Positions 52,411-62,999 of a stretch of DNA of 64,000 nt are shown here, one piece after another; position 1 is the first letter of the stretch, and each line of letters starts with the position of its first letter. A model generated the notes under the pieces. It was not told the origin of the DNA. It ran no database searches and saw only the letters and a list, made by a program, of their open reading frames with translations. Made by a program: the position numbers and the translations under genes. This DNA is from Terebella lapidaria (taxonomy: Eukaryota > Annelida > Polychaeta > Terebellida > Terebellidae). Where the stretch lies: NCBI GenBank assembly GCA_949152475.1, contig OX424567.1, forward strand, positions 26,375,402 through 26,439,401, in the 5' to 3' direction.

Positions 52411-52448
52411 CTGCTAAAACCATAAAGGCATTTCTGCCGAAATGCCTT
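50203..52448. mobile_element. Family 3 hairpin-ended element with a 147-bp tandem core
   Basis: The left end at 50203-50235 reads AAGGCCTAAAGATGCCTTGG then AGGCATTTCGG. The right end at 52425-52448 is the hairpin AAGGCATTTC-TGCC-GAAATGCCTT. The core, 50346-51720, is ten units of 146-147 bp starting CGACGAGTCCGAAAATAACG. 51720-52370 has two longer, distinct units with the CCTCACGGACCTC motif. A poly(A) run (about 52374-52408) precedes the right hairpin. No coding capacity. Confidence 0.8.
50346..51720. repeat. 147-bp satellite, ten units
   Basis: CGACGAG starts at 50346, 50493, 50640, 50786, 50933, 51079, 51226, 51373, 51511 and 51658. Units differ by few bases. Each has TTTCGCTCTACGACGCACCG, GAGATATCGACGAAAACGAA, TGCCGACTCGGCA, GGGTCAAGGTCAAAGTTCAT and AGACATGTTTGTCT. 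A stray open frame (50776-51096) results from the repeat. Confidence 0.97.
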
Positions 52449-53330
52449 AATTATGTCAAAGGTCAAATTCAAGGTCATCAGATTATTCAGACTATATCAT
52501 TTCCAATATGTCCACAATTGATTCCTAAGTTGTATAATCGATAATAAGCGAGATATTAGCCATTTTGTGCTGTGACCCTCAAAATATGATTAAAGGTCAA
52601 GTTCAAGGTCTTCAGGATATTCGGCATATATCATTTCCTATATGGCCGTCAAAATTCAAAATTGGGCGTTTTTTTTCTAACAAAAAAAAGGCTGTTTTGA
52701 CCTTTCAAGGTCATCGAAGGTCAAATTGAAGGTCGCCTCACAAATCGCCATATATGACTTCCTATTTGAAAGTGTCAATATCTAAGCTCTATCTTCAAGC
52801 ATTCTATGAGTACAGTGCTGGCAGCTCCCATTATGAAGGAAAAAAATGCCAAAAATTTTCGAAGTCCCAAAATTTTTTTCCAAAGGGTGAAAATTTTTTT
52901 TTGCCTAGAAATGGCCCGAAATGGATAGTGACGCGATTTGGGGCAAATTTTTTTTTTCCCCCCGATCCGTCAAAAATTCAAAATGGCCACCACAAGGAGG
53001 CCATCGATTCAAGAGCAACAAAACTTATAAACATCACAAAGGTACACAAAGGTACATAATGCATCAGTTAGAAAAAAAAAAGTTACTGAACAGTTTTTGA
53101 GAGAGAATGGCCATTAAAGTCCAAAATAGTACTTTTTGTCGAAAACAGCCGCCATTTTGAGAAAATTGCGAAAATAAAAAAACTAAAAAATACCACCCTC
53201 TGGAGATATTTTTAGGCATTTTTGTGCAAAATTTCAGAAAGATTTGACTGTAAACTTTAAAGATAAAATTGTTTACGGACGGAAGACGGACGCAAAACGA
53301 CATGCCAACAGGTTATCGGACAATGATAAA
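52449..53330 (-). repeat. Remnants of family 1 body and monomers, - orientation
   Basis: 52449-52640 has two ~137-bp monomers (AAGGTCATCAGATTATTCAG). 52690-53060 is the reverse of the 453-bp unit. 53061-53300 is the GGCCATTAAAGTCCAAAAT body followed by AAACTTTAAAGATAAAAT. 53311-53325 is half of a family 1 left hairpin (AGGTTATCGGACAATG), whose other arm is missing. Confidence 0.75.
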
Positions 53331-53659
53331 CTCGAGTAAATAACTCCACATTTTCCTTTTTCGACACTTTATTTGTTATTCGTCTCTACATTTTGTCTCT
53401 CTATATATGCAGTTACTAGTATATGTAAAGTTTTGAATGTGATGTGTATTCTCCCAACAATTCGTAATAGGTAAATTTAGAAGCTGAGGTCAAGTTTTCT
53501 ATCAAGTCTTGGGTTCACTATCACTGATATACTTTGTGTTTGTGACTTATTCAAAAGTTACTAAATTCCAAAACACTGTTTCATCTGACCATATTGCAGG
53601 TACACGTACATGTAATTACCAACAACTAATTCTCAATACGCATATTAAAGGAAATTATT
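53331..53659 (-). terminator. Presumed RBBP9 3' UTR with polyadenylation signal
   Basis: On the - strand an AATAAA (TTTATT on the + strand at 53368-53373) lies about 290 bp past the stop. The region is free of the surrounding repeats, which supports its being part of the gene. Confidence 0.5.
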
Positions 53660-54214
53660 TCACTTCAAACCAAGCACATCCTTTACAGCTTTTATCAGGT
53701 CAGGAGAGCTGAAACACATGAAATGACCCTTGTTTGAATATTTTCTCAGGTCAGTCTTCAGGTTGTTAGATACTTCCATCTGCTCCTTCTCAAAATCAAT
53801 AAATGGGTCGTCGGTTGATGCAAACTGGATGATGAATCCAGAGTTTTCTCTGATTTTCTCCCACAACCAGGGACGGTCATAGTATCCACTCAACCTCTCT
53901 GATTCTTCCCCCAGGTCCGTGACACAGGCGGATACCAGAATGATGCCCTTGACCTTGAACTTCTCCGCATAGCGCATGGCAGCCTCGGCTCCAGAACTGT
54001 GGCCAATTATGATGGTGTTCTCATCACACTTCAACTCATCATGCATGAAAGGAATCCAGAATTGTTCTCTTGCAAGGCAAGGATCTGGCATGTTTCGCAG
54101 AACACAGTCCACATCTGGCAGACTATTGAGATGGTCCCTGGCCCAACTATACCAGTTTGCTGCTTCGACATCTCCTGCTCCATTCCCGGGGATTATAGCA
54201 ACTTTTGCATGCAT
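53660..54214 (-). CDS. RBBP9: RBBP9-like serine hydrolase
   Basis: 184 residues against 186 in human RBBP9. A small alpha/beta-hydrolase; the family is a serine hydrolase reported to bind RB via an LxCxE-like motif, but its substrate is unsettled. Motifs: VAIIPGNGAG near the N-terminus, NMPDPCLARE, nucleophile in IIIGHSSGAEAAMRYAEKF (Ser73), LVSACVTDLG, acid in QFASTDDPF (Asp135 or 136) and His164 in NKGHF. The full triad is present. The ATG at 54212-54214 gives a start aligned with the family. Just upstream on the - strand is TTATTTACAG|AGGAAG, a good 3' splice site, so a 5' UTR exon is likely. The CDS has no intron. Divergent from the EPC gene. Confidence 0.95.
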   Translation of the reverse strand: MHAKVAIIPGNGAGDVEAANWYSWARDHLNSLPDVDCVLRNMPDPCLAREQFWIPFMHDELKCDENTIIIGHSSGAEAAMRYAEKFKVKGIILVSACVTDLGEESERLSGYYDRPWLWEKIRENSGFIIQFASTDDPFIDFEKEQMEVSNNLKTDLRKYSNKGHFMCFSSPDLIKAVKDVLGLK

Positions 54215-57200
54215 CTTCCTCTGTAAATAACAAAATTAGATTAAGGTTAAGATATGTTACCGGACAATTTTGGTTCAAGCACCACAAGTGAGATATGACA
54301 TTGATATTTACCAATCAAGGTCATCTTTGTGTCACCATTAGGTGTGTTGGATATAATTTTGTATACATCGTATATTCATAATACAAATATAATGTCTATT
54401 TGTAAGTATTTTGTTCGTAAAGACCAATTTACACATTTCAGGTAGGCGTAACCTTGAGATTAGCCTCCAATGTCATCTGAGGTCAACCTCAAAATCACCA
54501 AAAGATGCATCATATATGACTTCCTATATGCTTATAATACAAATCTAAGCCCTACGTTCTATGTACAAGCGTTTTTGCCCCATATGGCAACTTGTTAATA
54601 TCAGCCTTTTTAGGCCTTTTCAGCCCACATATTGGGCATTTTAAGAGATTCCAGGCACTTCATCTTCATACATAATGCCAAGGACCCCAATCAGCATGGT
54701 CTGAAACAGAGATCTCAAAACTGATCAGATAGTTTGTCGAGAAAACTGAATTATGGGCCATTTCAGCCTACATTTCAGGCCTATAGATCATTTAAGGCAC
54801 TCCATCTTCATACACAATGTTGAGGACCCCAATCAGCATGTTTTGAAACAAAAATCTCAAAACTTATCAGACAGTTTTTGAGAAAATGGCCGTCAAAGTC
54901 CAAAATTGATTGTTTTTCGACAAAAACGGCCGCCATTATGAACGACATAGCACCAAGGGTGCTGTAGCTTACCGGCAATCATGAGAATTGCACAGAGTAT
55001 TGATTTTCCAACGAATAAATTGTTACACTGATCTTAAACTCTATTGTCAAAACATGTTCGTAAATGTTGTCGGAAACACATTTTCTGTATGGACTATAAT
55101 AAGAAATCAAGTTACAACTCGGAAGGTTTTTTTCGTTAATGACATATATTCACAGACTATCAATTCAAAGGCAACAAAACTTTTACACATCACAAAGGTA
55201 CATAGGGAGAATCTTATTCATTTTGAGGAAAATTGTCTGAATAGATTTTGAGAAAAGGGTCACCAAAGACAAAATTCATCGTGTTTTTTTTGGACAATCA
55301 AAAAAGGTCGTTTTTGACCTTCCAAGGTCATTGAAGGTCAAACTAAAGGTCACCACTCAAACCGCAATATATGATTTCCCATTTGAATGTGCCAGAGTCC
55401 AAAAAATTTCTCACTGGCCAAAAAAAAAATTTTTTTTGCTCCAGATGGCTCAAAAGGAATAGTGACTTGATTTGGGACAAAAACATTTTTTTCGCCATAC
55501 CCGTCAAAAAATCAAAATGGCTGCCACACGCAGACCGTCATTTCAAAGGCAACAAAACTTATACACATCACAAAGTTACAAAAGGAGAATCTTATACATG
55601 ATTTTGAGGAAAACTGTCTGAATAGACTTCGAGAAAAGAGCCACCAAAGACAAAATTCATCATTTTTTAGACAAAAAGGTCATTTTGACCTTTCAAGGTC
55701 ATTGAAGGTCAAATTCAAGGTCACCACTCAAACCGCAATATATGATTTCCCGTTTGAACGTGCCAATACTTAGGCTCTACCTTGAAGTGTTCTATGAGTT
55801 TACTCCGCACAGTAAAATCATTATGAATGAAAAATTTTCAATGGAAAAAATTTTTTTTTCTTCTTTTGCTGGAAATGACTCAAAACGAATAGTGACTCGA
55901 TTTGGGACAAAATTTTTTTTTATCGCCGACCCGTCAGAAATTCAAAATGGCCGCCACACGCAGATCGGCGATTAAAGAGCAAACAAACTTGTACACAACA
56001 CAGAGGTACATAAAAGGAATCTTTTGAAACAAAAATCTCAACACTGTCTGAACAGTTTTGAGAAAATTAGCCCAAGGGCTAGGAAAGGTTACCGGACAAA
56101 ATATATTTAGATATTGTTCCGTGACCTTGAAAATGAGGTCATTGGTCAATTCAAGGACACAATAATATTCGGCATATGTCATTTCTAGTATGTCCACAAC
56201 TGATTCTTAAGCTGTAAAGTCAATAATAAGAAAGATATTAGCCATTATGTCCTGTGACCTTGAAAATGAGGTCAAAGGTCGAATTCAAGGTCATATCAAT
56301 ATTCAACATATATCATTTCCAATATGTTCATAATTGATTCTTAAGCTGTAAAGTCGATAATAAGCAAGCTAATAGCCATTTTGTCCTGTGACCTTGGAAA
56401 TTAGGTCGAAGGTGAAGTTCAAGGTCATGACAATGTTCAGAATATATCATTTCCTATATGTTCACAATTGATTCCTAAGCTGTAAGAGGATAATAAGCGA
56501 GGTATTAGCCATTTTGTGCTCTTGACCATGAAAATGAGGTGAGAGGTCAAATTTAAAGTCACGAGAATACTCAGCATATATCATTTCCTATATGTCCACA
56601 ATTAATTCCTAGTCTTTAATCTCAATATTGAGTGAGATATTAGGAATAATGTGTCCCATTATGGGGAAGTCCCATTTGAGTCGTGTTTGGGCCAAAATGG
56701 TCCACTTCGAGCGATTCAAGGGCAACGAAACCTATACAAATCACAGGCGTATATATGAGTAGTGTTATGCATCAATAAGAAGAAAAGTTATTTAACAGAT
56801 TTTGAGAAAACGGCCATCAAAGTCCAAAATTGGCCATTTTTCATCAAAAATGACCACGATTTTGAAATAATAAGGAAAATCAAAAATTAGCCCAAAGGCT
56901 AAGATAGGTTACCGAACAATATTATTTTGGCCATGGCAGCATTGGCAGGTAACAGACCTTGAGATTTACCAATCAAGGTTCGCAGTGTAAACATATGACC
57001 TTGAGATTTACCAATCAAGGTCATCCGTGTGAACTTCGATGTCACCATTACATGTATGTGTGCGGTATTTGATATTCTATATGTTCATAATACAAAGATT
57101 TTTTTCGCCGACTCGTCAAAAATTCAAAATGACTGCCACACGGAGATCAGCGATTCAAGGGCAACAAAACTTATACACAAAATCTCAAAACTGATCAGAC

Positions 57201-58062
57201 AGTTTTTGAGAAAATACAGACCAGGTGCGAATTTGAGCATTTTTCGACCCAAAAATGTCTGTTTTGACCTTTCAAAGTCATCCAAGGTCAAATTCAAGGT
57301 CACCACACAAGTCGCCATAGATGACTTCCCATTTGAAAGTGCCAATTTCTAAGCTCTATCTTCAAGCGTTCTATGAGTACAGTCCGGACAGCTTCCATTA
57401 TGAAGGAAAAAAGTGCCGAAAATTTTCAAAATTTTTTTCAAAGGGTGAAAATTTTTTTTTGCCTAGTATTGGCCCAAAATGGATAGTAATGCGATTTGGG
57501 GGGAGAAAATTTTTTTTTCGCCGACCCGCCAAAAATTCAAAATGGCCGCCACACGGAGACCAGCGAATTTAGGGCAACCAAACTTATACATATCACAGAG
57601 GTATATGAGGGGAATCTTTTGAAACCAAAAACTCAAAACTGATCAGACAGTTTATGAGAAAATGGCCGTCAAAGTCCAAAATTGAGCGTTTTCCGACAAA
57701 AACAGCCGCCATTTTAAAAAAAAATGCGAAAATAAAAAAACAAAAAAAATACCTCCTTCTCAAAATATTTTCAGGGATTTTTTCGCAAAATTTCAGAAAG
57801 ATTTGATCGTTAACTTTAAAGATAAAAATGTTAACGCTGGACGGACGGACTGATGACGGACGCAACGCCATGCCAATAGGTTATCGGACCAAGGTCCGGT
57901 AACCTAAAAACTAAAAAACACCTCCTTCTTGAAATATTTTTAGAGATCTTTGTGCAAAATTTCAGAAAAATTTGCCCGTAAGCAAAAAAGATTAAAATGT
58001 GGACGATGACGACGACGGACGGAACGCCATCATATTAGGTTATCGGATCATAGGTCCGGTAA
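54215..58062 (-). repeat. Upstream region of RBBP9 packed with - oriented hairpin-element remnants
   Basis: Reversed family 1 right ends are at about 54240 (decayed), 56066 and 56887; left hairpins are at 57879-57904 and 58038-58062. A reversed family 2 right end at 54945-54977 (GCACCAAGGGTGC then TGTAGCTTACCGGC) is followed by the TTGTTACACTGATCTTAAAC segment seen in other family 2 copies. Tandem ~450-bp units lie at 55150-56040 and 57110-57600; ~137-bp monomers at 56100-56650. No gene seen; open frames here are repeats. Confidence 0.75.
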
Positions 58063-58135
58063 ATTAACCTACTACCAGACAAAACCTACTAGGGCATTTC
58101 GGGTCGGGTCGAAATGCCCTAATTACGGCATGATA
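58063..58135. repeat. Family 3 right-end hairpin, solitary
   Basis: The hairpin AGGGCATTTCG-GGTCGGGT-CGAAATGCCCT at 58091-58120, followed by AATTACG, matches the family 3 right end (52425-52448) with paired base changes. Confidence 0.75.
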
Positions 58136-59126
58136 CCTAATTAAGAAACACAAAAGTTCAAGTTGATCCGATTGTCCAAAACAAAACTACGGCCAAAAAG
58201 CGTGTTTTACTGATGGATGAAAGTGACTTTAATTAGATGAGTTTGACATGAAATTTCGTGGTTTGGCTGAATTGTACTTCTATGCCAATTTCATATTTAT
58301 TATCAGCAGAAAATACACCTGTCCTGTGGGGCAGGTTGGGTCCAACATTCACCTGCCCTACCACTAGTTTCACCTGTCGAGCCCTGGTAACGTGCAGTAT
58401 ATATATGTGAGCATTGAATAAACAAATCAAATCATGTTTTACTGGTGCCCCGCCGCTTAAACTTGCTTATTTGCCCATATAATTCGCTCATAGATTCAGA
58501 CTGTTTACCCACTGATTGAAACAAATACACAGAAAATCAGACAAACGGTTCCTCCCTGTGTATGCACGTATATGCCAGTTATCCACATCCATTGTAGTGA
58601 CCTGCCTGAGCCTGACAACATTTTCCAAGTTCTCTCAGATCCGAACATGTCAGTTACCGTCATTCGGTCACATTATCAGAGTAAGTGTAATTTTGCACTG
58701 TTGTTGTTTTAAAACATTTTTGCCATTCGTCTAAGTATCTTTATTCATTAAAAAGTTGTCGGAAACCGCGATAGATTCTGTCTGTTGACAAGTGGAATGG
58801 TGAGCACATGGCCAGGCCGATAATGTCAATGAAAACATGTGCGCGCGCAGTTTACCCGCGCGGGAGCCTGGGTAATTGAAATGGGCTTTGTGAGTCCGCC
58901 ATGATGGGGGAACAAAAAACGTTGCTGACAGGCAAAGTATTCGCCCCTAATACTGACATGTGCTAGGCGAAAAATCAAAATGATGTCATTAAATCGGTAG
59001 ATGGATAACTTCTGGACAATATACTCAAGGACTGGTTCCGATTAGCGAACCACGGACTGATATTTCTTGAGTATAAAATTGGTTAGATCTCATTTGCATA
59101 TCCGCGTGCACGGAGTCTGCATCATC
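58136..59126 (+). promoter_or_regulatory. EPC upstream region, probable promoter between EPC and RBBP9
   Basis: Mostly unique sequence. 58840-58870 is CpG-rich with GCGCGCGCAG and CCCGCGCGGGAG, unlike the surrounding AT-rich DNA, 270 bp before the EPC ATG. No clear TATA box. It may serve both genes, but RBBP9 begins nearly 5 kb away, so a shared promoter would need a distal 5' UTR exon. Confidence 0.4.
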
Positions 59127-59282
59127 ATGAGCAAGCAGTTGTCTTTCCGCGCTCGCGCCTTGGATTCTACCAAGTTTATGCCAGTATTCAAGACAGATGA
59201 AATCCCAGAATTACCAGATTTTGCGGCGATTAACCGTGCCGTGCCGCAAATGCCGACTGGAATGGAAAAAGAGGAGGAGACG
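59127..59282 (+). CDS. EPC1: Enhancer of Polycomb homologue (EPC1/2), first coding exon
   Basis: Encodes MSKQLSFRARALDSTKF and DFAAINRAVPQMPTGMEKEE, the highly conserved start of EPC proteins, subunits of the NuA4/TIP60 histone acetyltransferase complex in the nucleus. An in-frame ATG exists 60 bp upstream (59067), but the family start matches MSK at 59127. The exon ends ACG|GTAATT, phase 0. Vertebrates have EPC1 and EPC2; an invertebrate would usually have one, so the symbol denotes the family. It continues at 62329. Confidence 0.95.
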
Positions 59283-60149
59283 GTAATTATTCAAGTTTTC
59301 TTGCTTTTTAGGGCGACTCCCCGGCAGCCATCTTGAAATTTAGTGGCCGTTTGCTTTTTAGGGTTATTTGGGTTAATACGTGTACTATTTTGTTATTATA
59401 AGCATACAATGAATAAATGATATTTACATCACCGTTCATATGATCAAATATGGACAAGATTACGATCGGAAGGAATTATAGGACTTTGAATATTTAATTA
59501 GGTCACGTGACCTTTTACTTGGTTTCAAGTTGTTCGCCATCTTGTGTATTTGGCACTATTTGCCACGTTGGCTTTTGAAAATACCATATGACACAATAAT
59601 TTAAACGAAAACAGTCAGATAAGTGGTTCATATTGTGAATCGCTACCCGAATAAAACTATTCTGTTGATGCTCGAGTTGATTCCTTGAAAGAAATTGGTG
59701 GGGTTTCCCCGCTTTCATTATGAAGGTCAAGGTCATTCAGATGACGTCATAGGTGCCAATGACGGCTGGGGAAATCCTGAGGAAACTCTTCCGCTTCTAA
59801 AGTCTGCAATTTGGCCATTCAGTTCAATTCCAAATATTTTTTTTCAACATTCCTCTGTAATCATATGTGCATAATAAAAAGAATGTTGAAGGGGAGAATA
59901 CTACAAACTGTCAGTCCTAACTTGGCCACTTTTTGGGTCATCTTTCAACAGCCCAAGCGACGCGGAGCGCTCCGCGTCGCTAGGGCTGATCTTTCAATAA
60001 TGAATAAATCAAAATATATGACGGTTGTGACCAGTGTTCAAAACTTACAAAAAATATAACCAGACCACAGGGGTGTAAGTTTCAAAAGCAGCTGTTTTCG
60101 AAGGTATATGCAATATTTTGTCAAAACTAAATTTCAGTTCAAATCATCT

Positions 60150-60368
60150 ACGAGCCATCCGTCCTAAATTCGCCGCATTCCCAAATTCGCCAACGTGGAT
60201 TTCAGGCCTTGTAATGTAAATGAAACTAACAAGTTCGATCGTCAATCGAGACTCGGATATCCAATCTTTGTTCCAGTAATTTATTTTCCACAAAACGAGC
60301 TTCTGAGTTCTGATAATATCGAGTTGGCGAACTTTGGGATGCGGCAAATTTAGGACGGATTGCTCGTA
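60150..60368. mobile_element. MITE with about 45-bp terminal inverted repeats and TA-flanked ends
   Basis: The left ACGAGCCATCCGTCCTAAAT then TCGCCGCATTCCCAAATTCG is mirrored at the right by TTGGGATGCGGCAAATTTAG then GACGGATTGCTCGT. TA on both sides of the ACGAGC/GCTCGT ends suggests a Tc1/mariner-type target site. Non-coding, about 220 bp. Confidence 0.85.
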
Positions 60369-60858
60369 AATTGTAATACTGTAAAACCAGAAATATTGGC
60401 GTACGTTTAAGTTGGCTAAAACTGATAATTTTTCACTAATATTTTTCTTTGTGTGTGTACTGTAAACAGTTTCACGGGCGCAACCACGGTGTAAAAGTTG
60501 AGGGGGGTCGGTCCAATGTTTGGATAATACATGATTTTCTAACGCGAGCCCCGAAGGGGTGAAGCAACACTATAGGGGGGTCTGGGGGCACGCCCCTGAA
60601 AAATTTTGGGAATAAACATGTATGATAAATGGTGGTATTTGGTTCCATCTGATGGCTTTTTAGCATTAATTCCACACATATATAACATTATATCGCGCCC
60701 TTGAACAGTTATACCTTTTGGCTATCAGCTACCTTGTTTTTTATTTAAAGTAGACTTATTAAATCTTTTAAATTGACACCAATGCAAGCGAATCTGAATT
60801 AGCTTCTAGGGATGTCCAGCCATCTTGGAAAACTACTTTCAACAAACTCTCCAGTTAT

Positions 60859-61415
60859 CAGGGATGAAAGTTTTCCGGTATTTACCGGATTTCCGGTATT
60901 TTGGGTTCGTCATAAAAAAAATCCGGTTTTTCTGCAAAGTTGCACAATTTTCCGGAGCGTTATGATTTCAAGGCAGCCGCCCTTCTGACTTGGATTTACA
61001 ATGAATGGGACCAGCCAAACCAAGCTTGTAAGGCTGCCTCTGATTGGCTAGTGTTCGAACAGGGTAACCTGACATCTCTGACAGCTAAATGAAGATATTT
61101 TAAACAACACGCTGTGTAAACTGTCGCTTAAGGCGAACCACGGGTGATGAGGGCACTAAAAACTAATACAAGAATGGAGCTGAAATGACTAGAAAACATT
61201 GGTAAAGTGGACATTGGCATAAAAAAAAAAATTCGTAGGGAATGGTTACAGGAAACAGATGCTGATAAATTTTTTTTTCTTCACTCAATGAAAACTGGCT
61301 GACTGTGAACGTGACAAAAGGTGCTCTAAAATGCTCAGAATCAATCTCCAGCATCCCCATGTTAGGTCCGTCAACATTTCAGGTATTTTCAGATCTTCTT
61401 ACTTTCATCCCTGAG
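60859..61415. mobile_element. hAT-like non-autonomous element
   Basis: The ends CAGGGATGAAAGT and ACTTTCATCCCTG are perfect inverted repeats, each flanked by AGTTAT as an apparent target duplication (60853-60858 and 61414-61419). CAGGG/CCCTG ends are typical of hAT elements, though they usually duplicate 8 bp. The interior has TTCCGGTATTTACCGGATTT repeats and no transposase. Confidence 0.75.
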
Positions 61416-61857
61416 TTATATCCGACGGAATTTCACGATTACCAACATCTACGTGCTTTTGCCTCCTGTCTCGGCCTAGAATTGCTGCGTGTAAAAATTT
61501 TATTTTACCCTGTTTCCTGCAACAAGTCTGATGCGCATATATGCAAGCAAACTTGTGTCTCGTGAACGCAGATGCAATGGTCAATTTACTCGACTGCACA
61601 TGCACAGGTCACACACAAACGAGAAAACACACATTCGTTGGTGCGGTTTAAAACAATTACAACACTTGTAAAACTTGACTGTGCATGCGTAACTCGATAA
61701 AGGCGATTCAACAGAACGTTTCATTGTGGAAACTGTAGCTTATAAATATAGATACATATCTCCCCAACAAAAAAAAAAAAAGTAGTCAAAAAGAGTAAAT
61801 CTAGTTAAAAAAAAAATAAGGTGGAAATCTTCAATCGTATGAACACCGTCAATCATG

Positions 61858-62066
61858 TCCACTCAGGCCAGAACGGACGCGAAATTTTGTACAGTGTTGA
61901 TCCTGGTGGTGAGACTGAAAGTTTGACGTATTTCCAATAGTGACGGCGGTTTTCATTCATAAAATGACGTTTTGGTCACAGATATTCAATCATAAAAACG
62001 CAAATGTAGTAATTCATCAGTCTGACCGCCAGGGATATTTTTCGCTTCGTTTTGGCCTGAGTGGGC
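61858..62066. mobile_element. MITE with about 28-bp terminal inverted repeats
   Basis: The left CCACTCAGGCCAGAACGGAC then GCGAAA is mirrored by TTTCGCTTCGTTTTGGCCTG then AGTGGG. About 210 bp, non-coding. Confidence 0.8.
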
Positions 62067-62328
62067 TATCTTGGTATGGGAAATCTTTGGTAATATAAAA
62101 AATATTTTGGATTTTATTCCTGCAGTTAGAATTTGGCTATCACAATACTTTTTGGTATCACTGTGGAGGTGTCGGGGAAATTTTAAAATGAGTCATTATT
62201 TTACAGTTGATATGCAGCAAGTGGATACACTAGTTGGCCCTTTCAATCTTTTAGTAAATGTGTTAAGTTGTGAACTTAATCCACATGCACTTCTCATATT
62301 ACATCCGAATGGACTGTTTCTGTTGCAG

Positions 62329-62491
62329 GAACACCATTTACAGCGGGCATTATCAGCACAACAGGTTTATGGCACTGCAGAACGTTTGGTCATCCCTATA
62401 CCTGAGATAATCGATGTGTCTGAGCAGTACAAGCATTTGTACAGGATCGACTCGGATTACAAACCTCCAAAACAGTTCATTCACGTGCAAC
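62329..62491 (+). CDS. EPC1: Enhancer of Polycomb homologue, second coding exon
   Basis: Encodes EHHLQRALSAQQVYGTAERL, then VIPIPEI and YKPPKQFIHVQR, continuing the EPC-A domain directly from the exon 1 KEEET end (phase 0). The acceptor is GTTGCAG; the donor CAAC|GTAAGA leaves phase 1. The rest of EPC-A and the EPC-C domain are beyond the window. Confidence 0.95.
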
Positions 62492-62519
62492 GTAAGAATG
62501 ATTCTGAAAATGTTTTTTA

Positions 62520-62999
62520 GGTTACCGGACCTATGGTCCGATAACCTATTGCCGTCGCGTTGTGTCCGTCGTCCGTCCGTCCACATTTTAAGCTTTGTAC
62601 GGTCTGATCTTTCTGAAAATTTGGGAAAAGATACCTCAAAATAATTCAAGAAGGAGGTATTTTTAATTTTTTTCGATTTTTCAATTTTTCTCAAAATGGT
62701 GGCCGTTTTTGTCATAAACACTCAATTTTGAACTTCGGCGGGGCCCCATTTTCTCAAAAACTGTCTGATCAGTTTTGAGATTTTTGTTTAAAAAAAATTC
62801 CTCTTATGTACCTTTTTGAGGTTTAAGTTTTGTTGCCCTTGAATCGCCGGTCTCCATGTGGTGGCCATTTTGAATTTTTGACCGGTCAGAGGGAAACAAT
62901 TTTTTCGGCCCCAAATCGCATTACTATCCATATTGGGTAGGCGAAAAATTTCTAGGCCAAAAAAAATTTTCATCCTTTGAAAAAAATTCTTGACTTTTT
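62520..62999 (+). mobile_element. Family 1 left half in EPC intron 2
   Basis: The hairpin at 62520-62546 (arms GGTTACCGGACC, GGTCCGATAACC) begins only 28 bp after the EPC donor. CGTCGTCCGTCC and family body follow, including GAATCGCCGGTCTCC, and it is cut at 62999 by the family 2 element. Confidence 0.8.

Larger units (their letters stand above)
59283..62328 (+). other. EPC intron 1
   Basis: A 3-kb intron holding three short inverted-repeat elements (listed separately), a perfect 26-bp palindrome, and a patch at 60535-60610 (GCGAGCCCCGAAGGGGTGAAGC then GGGGGTCTGGGGGCACGCCC) that looks like the end of an unnamed dispersed repeat. Otherwise AT-rich and non-coding. Confidence 0.6.

Noticed and set aside
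58516..58734. Open frame ending near a GTAAGT (58682), possible EPC 5' exon
   Set aside because: No homology and no acceptor evidence; a 5' UTR exon here is possible but cannot be supported.
59067..59126. Upstream in-frame ATG as the EPC start
   Set aside because: The conserved family N-terminus begins at the ATG at 59127; the extra 20 residues match nothing in the family.
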